64,000 nt of DNA from Nautilus pompilius (lineage: Eukaryota > Mollusca > Cephalopoda > Nautilida > Nautilidae). The notes below the pieces were generated by a model. It was given only the letters and a program-made list of their open reading frames with translations, had not been told where the DNA came from and did not search any database. The first letter of the stretch is position 1, and each line of letters opens with the position of its first letter. This document shows positions 60,701-64,000 of this stretch, one piece after another. The stretch spans positions 2,787,501-2,851,500 of the forward strand of contig JACATO010000095.1 of NCBI GenBank assembly GCA_018389105.1, in the 5' to 3' direction. Made by a program: the position numbers and the translations under genes.

Positions 60701-62479
60701 ACGCTTACTGCCATAGGGGAGACCGGTTATCTGGGGTAGAGCGGATTACATGTAAATATAATTTGTGAAGAGCTTTTGAATAAGTTTATTTCGCTGCCAT
60801 ACCAGATTTTAGTTGTGCATTTGTAATATAGAATGTCGTCTGCCCGCTTTCATTTTTTTTTTTTAACTACCACGTTGTCCGATGGCGACTTTGATCTTGT
60901 ACGTATATACTGCTGCTCCGAGACCGTAATTGGCGCAATATGAATTGATTCGCTCCCTCGCAGGTCCTTGATAAATTACTTTCAGTTAATAACAGGGCTT
61001 CTTTCCTCCCCGCCTTTCACTTTTATTACCCTCCATCGCTGTGGAAATATTACGGCGAGGCGATAAATTAATTCGGTTTTCCTTCCTTCTTTCTTTGATG
61101 TAATTATTTGTCAGACATTTTTGTCTTTATGTAGTGAAACACACCCGACAGACATCCCCCCCCCCCCCCACTAACCCCTCTCTGGCCTGGTGCAGTAATC
61201 GCATTTGTTCCGGAGCCATCCACGGTGAAAATTAGCGGAGGCGGCAGCTTGGATGCGATTGGCTTCTGTCCATCTAAGCCAAGAGAGAAAGAACCGACGT
61301 GAGAGTCCAACAGGTAGGCCGAATAAGAATCGGCTCGCACGATTGTTCCTAATTGAAAACCTCGGCCAGCTCATCTTCGTCGCCATCAGAGGCACCAATG
61401 AGGCGTAATGTCTCTTCCTCTCTTCTCCTCCTCTTTATTCAGAGTCTGGACCGCGGTAGTGGTCGTCTGTCACTCAACAGACCGCAGTTGTCTCCAGCAA
61501 GATTGCGTTACTTTCTATTTCGGTAAACGAGATGGGAATCAAACGACAACAACAGATACCTATCTCTCTTTTTTCTAAAATTCTTTCTTAAAACGTTTTT
61601 TTATATATAAAAAAAAAAAAAAATTCCACCAACGCGGATGCTGAAGATGTACCCGCGATATTCGAAAACAGTCAGCTGGAGGTCTTCCAGTCACAACGTC
61701 CAACTAAGGTTACCCATTTGTAAAAAAGGGGGACAAAAAGGTACAAACAAAGCGAAGATCTCATTGTCCGCGCTTAGAGATTTCAATGTCTTATTCGCCT
61801 ATTTACAGTTTAATTAACGTTCGGTTTCCATCTACTCCTAAAAGCTCTCATTTCGTCATTCCACACTCTGCAGTCTTCGGAGACATCACCACCGACCGAT
61901 AGTAATGATAATACTGATAATACAGGGCTGTTATTAACTGTTGTTCATCAAATGTACGGACCGCGCCAACCAGATATTATCGGCATATCGGAAAGACAAG
62001 GTGTCGATCTTACGTTTACTTTGCAGTATACGGTTGTAATTCATACAGAAAGTGAAGAATTCACAAGTTCCAAACATGTTAACAACACAAGCAAATAGGG
62101 GACTTAGGGTAGCATGCCATAAACTGGAATATCTTTAAAGAACTACACCTGTGGTGATGGTCGATCTCGCTCAATGTGCATTTTGGACATCTATTTTTTC
62201 CCCCCACTAACAGGTAAATTCTAAAATTTTTTTTTTTTGTTTAATTAAGTATTAATTAAGTTGTTGGTCAACCGGAGAACTTCTTGCGATATACAAATAA
62301 AACTCGGTTAGATGCCATTATTCGATGCTATTTCAACTGGATTTGGTCTGGGATGAACCTTAGTAAAATGTTTAACGTATATACTGACGATTAAAGGTGC
62401 AAATACTAATCATCTACTTTCTTAAATTTACCAATAATTATTTTATTGTAACTTCTACATAATTACTACACCTGTAGAT
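57750..62479. other. Non-coding stretch
   Basis: Mixed AT-rich DNA with small GC-rich blocks and homopolymer C-runs near 60250 and 61157. 60880-61090 has several ATTA/TTAATT cores in moderately GC-rich sequence and looks like a candidate regulatory element. 59880-60230 keeps two minus frames open without recognisable motifs. No gene is supported. Confidence 0.45.
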
Positions 62480-62484
62480 CGAAC

Positions 62485-62700
62485 TCGGCGCGACAGTCCA
62501 GTGGCAGCCTGACTAGGCCCCAGGACTGGAGTTCGAGTCCCACTGCAGACCGATTCGTTGTGGCGTACCTTCCTGGTATAGTTTGCCTGAGCGCTCCCTC
62601 CAGTTTTCTTCCATGTCTAAAAACGAAGGGTTCTCGTAGGGGGTTTCTCCCGTAGACGTGCAGTCAATCTTTTCTCGGTAACAGCGCCCCGTCCAATTAC
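62485..62700 (+). mobile_element. tRNA-derived SINE
   Basis: The head carries an A-box-like segment (gcgacagtccagtggcagcc) and, about 30 bp further on, a good B box (GGAGTTCGAGTCCC at 62527-62540), as in a tRNA-derived RNA polymerase III promoter. The tRNA-unrelated body (cgttgtggcgtaccttcctg onward) follows for about 150 bp. A poly-A or T-rich stretch to the right (62719-62757) may be the tail region. It is not a functional tRNA, because no cloverleaf with paired acceptor stem is present. The SINE family is not identified. Confidence 0.65.
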
Positions 62701-62785
62701 TAAAATCAACATTTAAAGTTGTTTTTCTTTTTGTAGTTTAAGTTTAAAAAAAAAATTATTTAAAACGTGATGTAGTTTATTTTTG

Positions 62786-62947
62786 ACCGGTAGTGTAATA
62801 ATCCGCCTGGCTTAATTGCTACAGCACCAGTAGTTTCTAATTAAACGCATAGACGATCTATAATCGACGTGATCGAAGCGTCAAGACGCAAGACGTCGGC
62901 TATAGTCTCCTTTATATGTTTAACTAAGAATTAATAACACTGGCCAA
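62786..62947. mobile_element. MITE family copy 3
   Basis: The left part (ggcttaattgctacagcacc, agtagtttctaattaaacgc) matches the left end of copy 2. The right part (gacgtcggctatagtctcct onward to gaattaataacactggcc) is a degraded reverse-complement match of the same end. The outermost bases are decayed. Confidence 0.7.
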
Positions 62948-63232
62948 CACAATTTTTGCTGACTTATATCTGAGACTTGTTCCTGACTAATTTGTGGGCG
63001 CTGGACCAAAATACCACATTGCTTTTGCCTATCACGTCAAGTTCTTGCTCTACAGCATACCCCCATTTTCGATCAATCGCCATAAAAAGTACCCGATTAC
63101 AATGATTTCCACAAACACCTCAATCCTATTCTTATCATTTCATTTAGAATACCGTACAAACAAAACAATGACAGACATGGGGTTTATTTACGTTAACTGA
63201 TATCAGTAAATGACACATTCTTCCTTCATGGA
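62948..63232. other. Spacer
   Basis: The short frame at 62994-63200 has no recognised motif. Confidence 0.55.
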
Positions 63233-64000
63233 TTAAATTTCCCATTGTAGGCTTTTCTGGAGTGCTTCATTTCCAGAGTCTCTTTTAATACTCCAACAGT
63301 AGTCGGCCATCATGTGAGTATCCCACCTTCTTTGATATAGCTTCTCCATAGCTTATATATCTTGATGGAACCTTTCACCTTGCTCATCACTTACGTCACC
63401 TAGATATTCAGGAAATTTATCAAAATGACTGTTGAGGAAATGAACCTTTATGCTCGTGTTGCAACCCAGATGATGACAGTTCTTAAGCAATGTTTGAATA
63501 AGATCTTTGTGATTTTCAGCTTTTTTGTTTCCCAGAAATTTTTCACAACAGCCACGAAAGAATTCCATGCTCTTTTCTCCATATCATTGATGGAGCTTGT
63601 GAAATGTTGATCTCTCATCAGTTTTCTGATTTGTGGCCCGTCAAACACACCAGCTTTTACTTTTTCATAACTGAAGCCAGGAAATGATGTGCATATGTAC
63701 TTAAAAAGGTCACCTTCTATGCTCAGAGCTTTAACACACTGCTTCATTAGACCCAGTTTGATGTGGAGAGGAGGAAAGATGATTTTTACCCGATCTACTA
63801 GTGGTTGGCTTTTGATCTTTGGTTCTCCGACATCTAAGCATGTCCTCGCCGGCCAGTTCTTCTGAGTCCGATGCTTGTCCTTAGCTCTACTATCCCACAG
63901 GCACAAGAAACATGGATATTTTGTGTATCCTCCTTGCTGACCAAGTAAAAAGTTAACCATTTTAAGACCCCGTAGAACAAAAACTTGACGTGATTGGCAA
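63233..64000 (-). pseudogene. Transposon-type ORF, unnamed family, runs off the right edge
   Basis: The minus-strand frame is open from the window edge through 63448 (containing QGGYTKYPCFLCLWDSRAKD, PLVDRVKIIFPPLHIKLGLM and FDGPQIRKLM). A frame change near 63540-63520 leads into a second frame (TSIKVHFLNSHFDKFPEYLG, SDEQGERFHQDI). That frame meets a stop at 63353 but then continues in phase (QRRWDTHMMADYCWSIKRDS) to a stop at 63233. I recall the same block order in repeated, transposon-like predicted proteins of arthropods and other invertebrates, but I cannot name the family. Cys-x-x-Cys and His/Cys residues near the start could bind metal. One frameshift and one in-frame stop make this copy defective. 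The start lies outside the window. Confidence 0.75.

Noticed and set aside
62485-62560. Functional tRNA gene
   Set aside because: A- and B-box-like sequences exist, but the acceptor and anticodon stems do not pair as in a tRNA, and the sequence continues into a SINE body.
1-64000. CRISPR array, prophage or bacterial operon
   Set aside because: The regular arrays at 27.7 and 55.1 kb have no unique spacers between repeats, and there are no adjacent long open frames or ribosome-binding sites. The sequence is plainly eukaryotic.

Overview
The window looks like nuclear DNA from an animal, not a microbe. There is no run of long open frames. It carries many AAT/ATT and GA/CT microsatellites, CCAAT- and CRE-containing tandem arrays, a tRNA-derived SINE and decayed copies of several animal transposon classes (hAT, mariner, Tc1-like, Ty3/Gypsy). 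A lophotrochozoan, perhaps a cephalopod mollusc, is my best guess from this repeat mix. That guess is inference; no species can be fixed from the window alone.

Layout. 1-6.2 kb: AT-rich non-coding DNA with microsatellites and a G-quadruplex motif. 6.2-12 kb: a graveyard of DNA transposons, namely a hAT relic, a Tc1-like relic, a short hAT-type MITE and a mariner relic. 13.7-15.4 kb: a decayed Ty3/Gypsy integrase on the minus strand, flanked by two copies of a short direct repeat. 16-53 kb: mostly non-coding DNA that alternates between AT-rich stretches and GC/CpG-rich islands (about 19.4-20.2, 21.6-22.6, 24.5-25.8, 29.9-30.5, 32.8-33.5, 37.4-38.4, 41-42, 47-48.6 and 51.6-51.9 kb). This middle part also holds a 38-bp tandem array, a 25-bp-stem hairpin that resembles a microRNA precursor, a CT-rich minisatellite and a 0.7-kb purine-rich tract. 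53.6-64 kb: a nearly full-length decayed Tc1-like transposase, a 46-bp array with a perfect CRE in every unit, copies of a MITE family, a tRNA-derived SINE and an unidentified transposon-type ORF that runs off the right edge.

Host genes. The only host coding segment I can support reasonably well is a first coding exon on the minus strand at 24881-24968. It encodes a start, a hydrophobic signal-peptide-like segment and a consensus GTAAGT donor, and it sits at the edge of a CpG-rich block. Its other exons were not recognised and may lie beyond the left edge. If so, most of the left 24.8 kb would be intron. Five further exon-like segments, each with a good splice donor, are listed at low confidence. 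The CpG-rich blocks that alternate with homeodomain-type AATTA-rich sequence are consistent with a regulatory landscape around a developmental gene, but conservation cannot be tested from one sequence.

Most longer open frames, including 290-326-codon frames at 48.7-49.7 kb, are by-products of low-complexity sequence and are not reported as genes.
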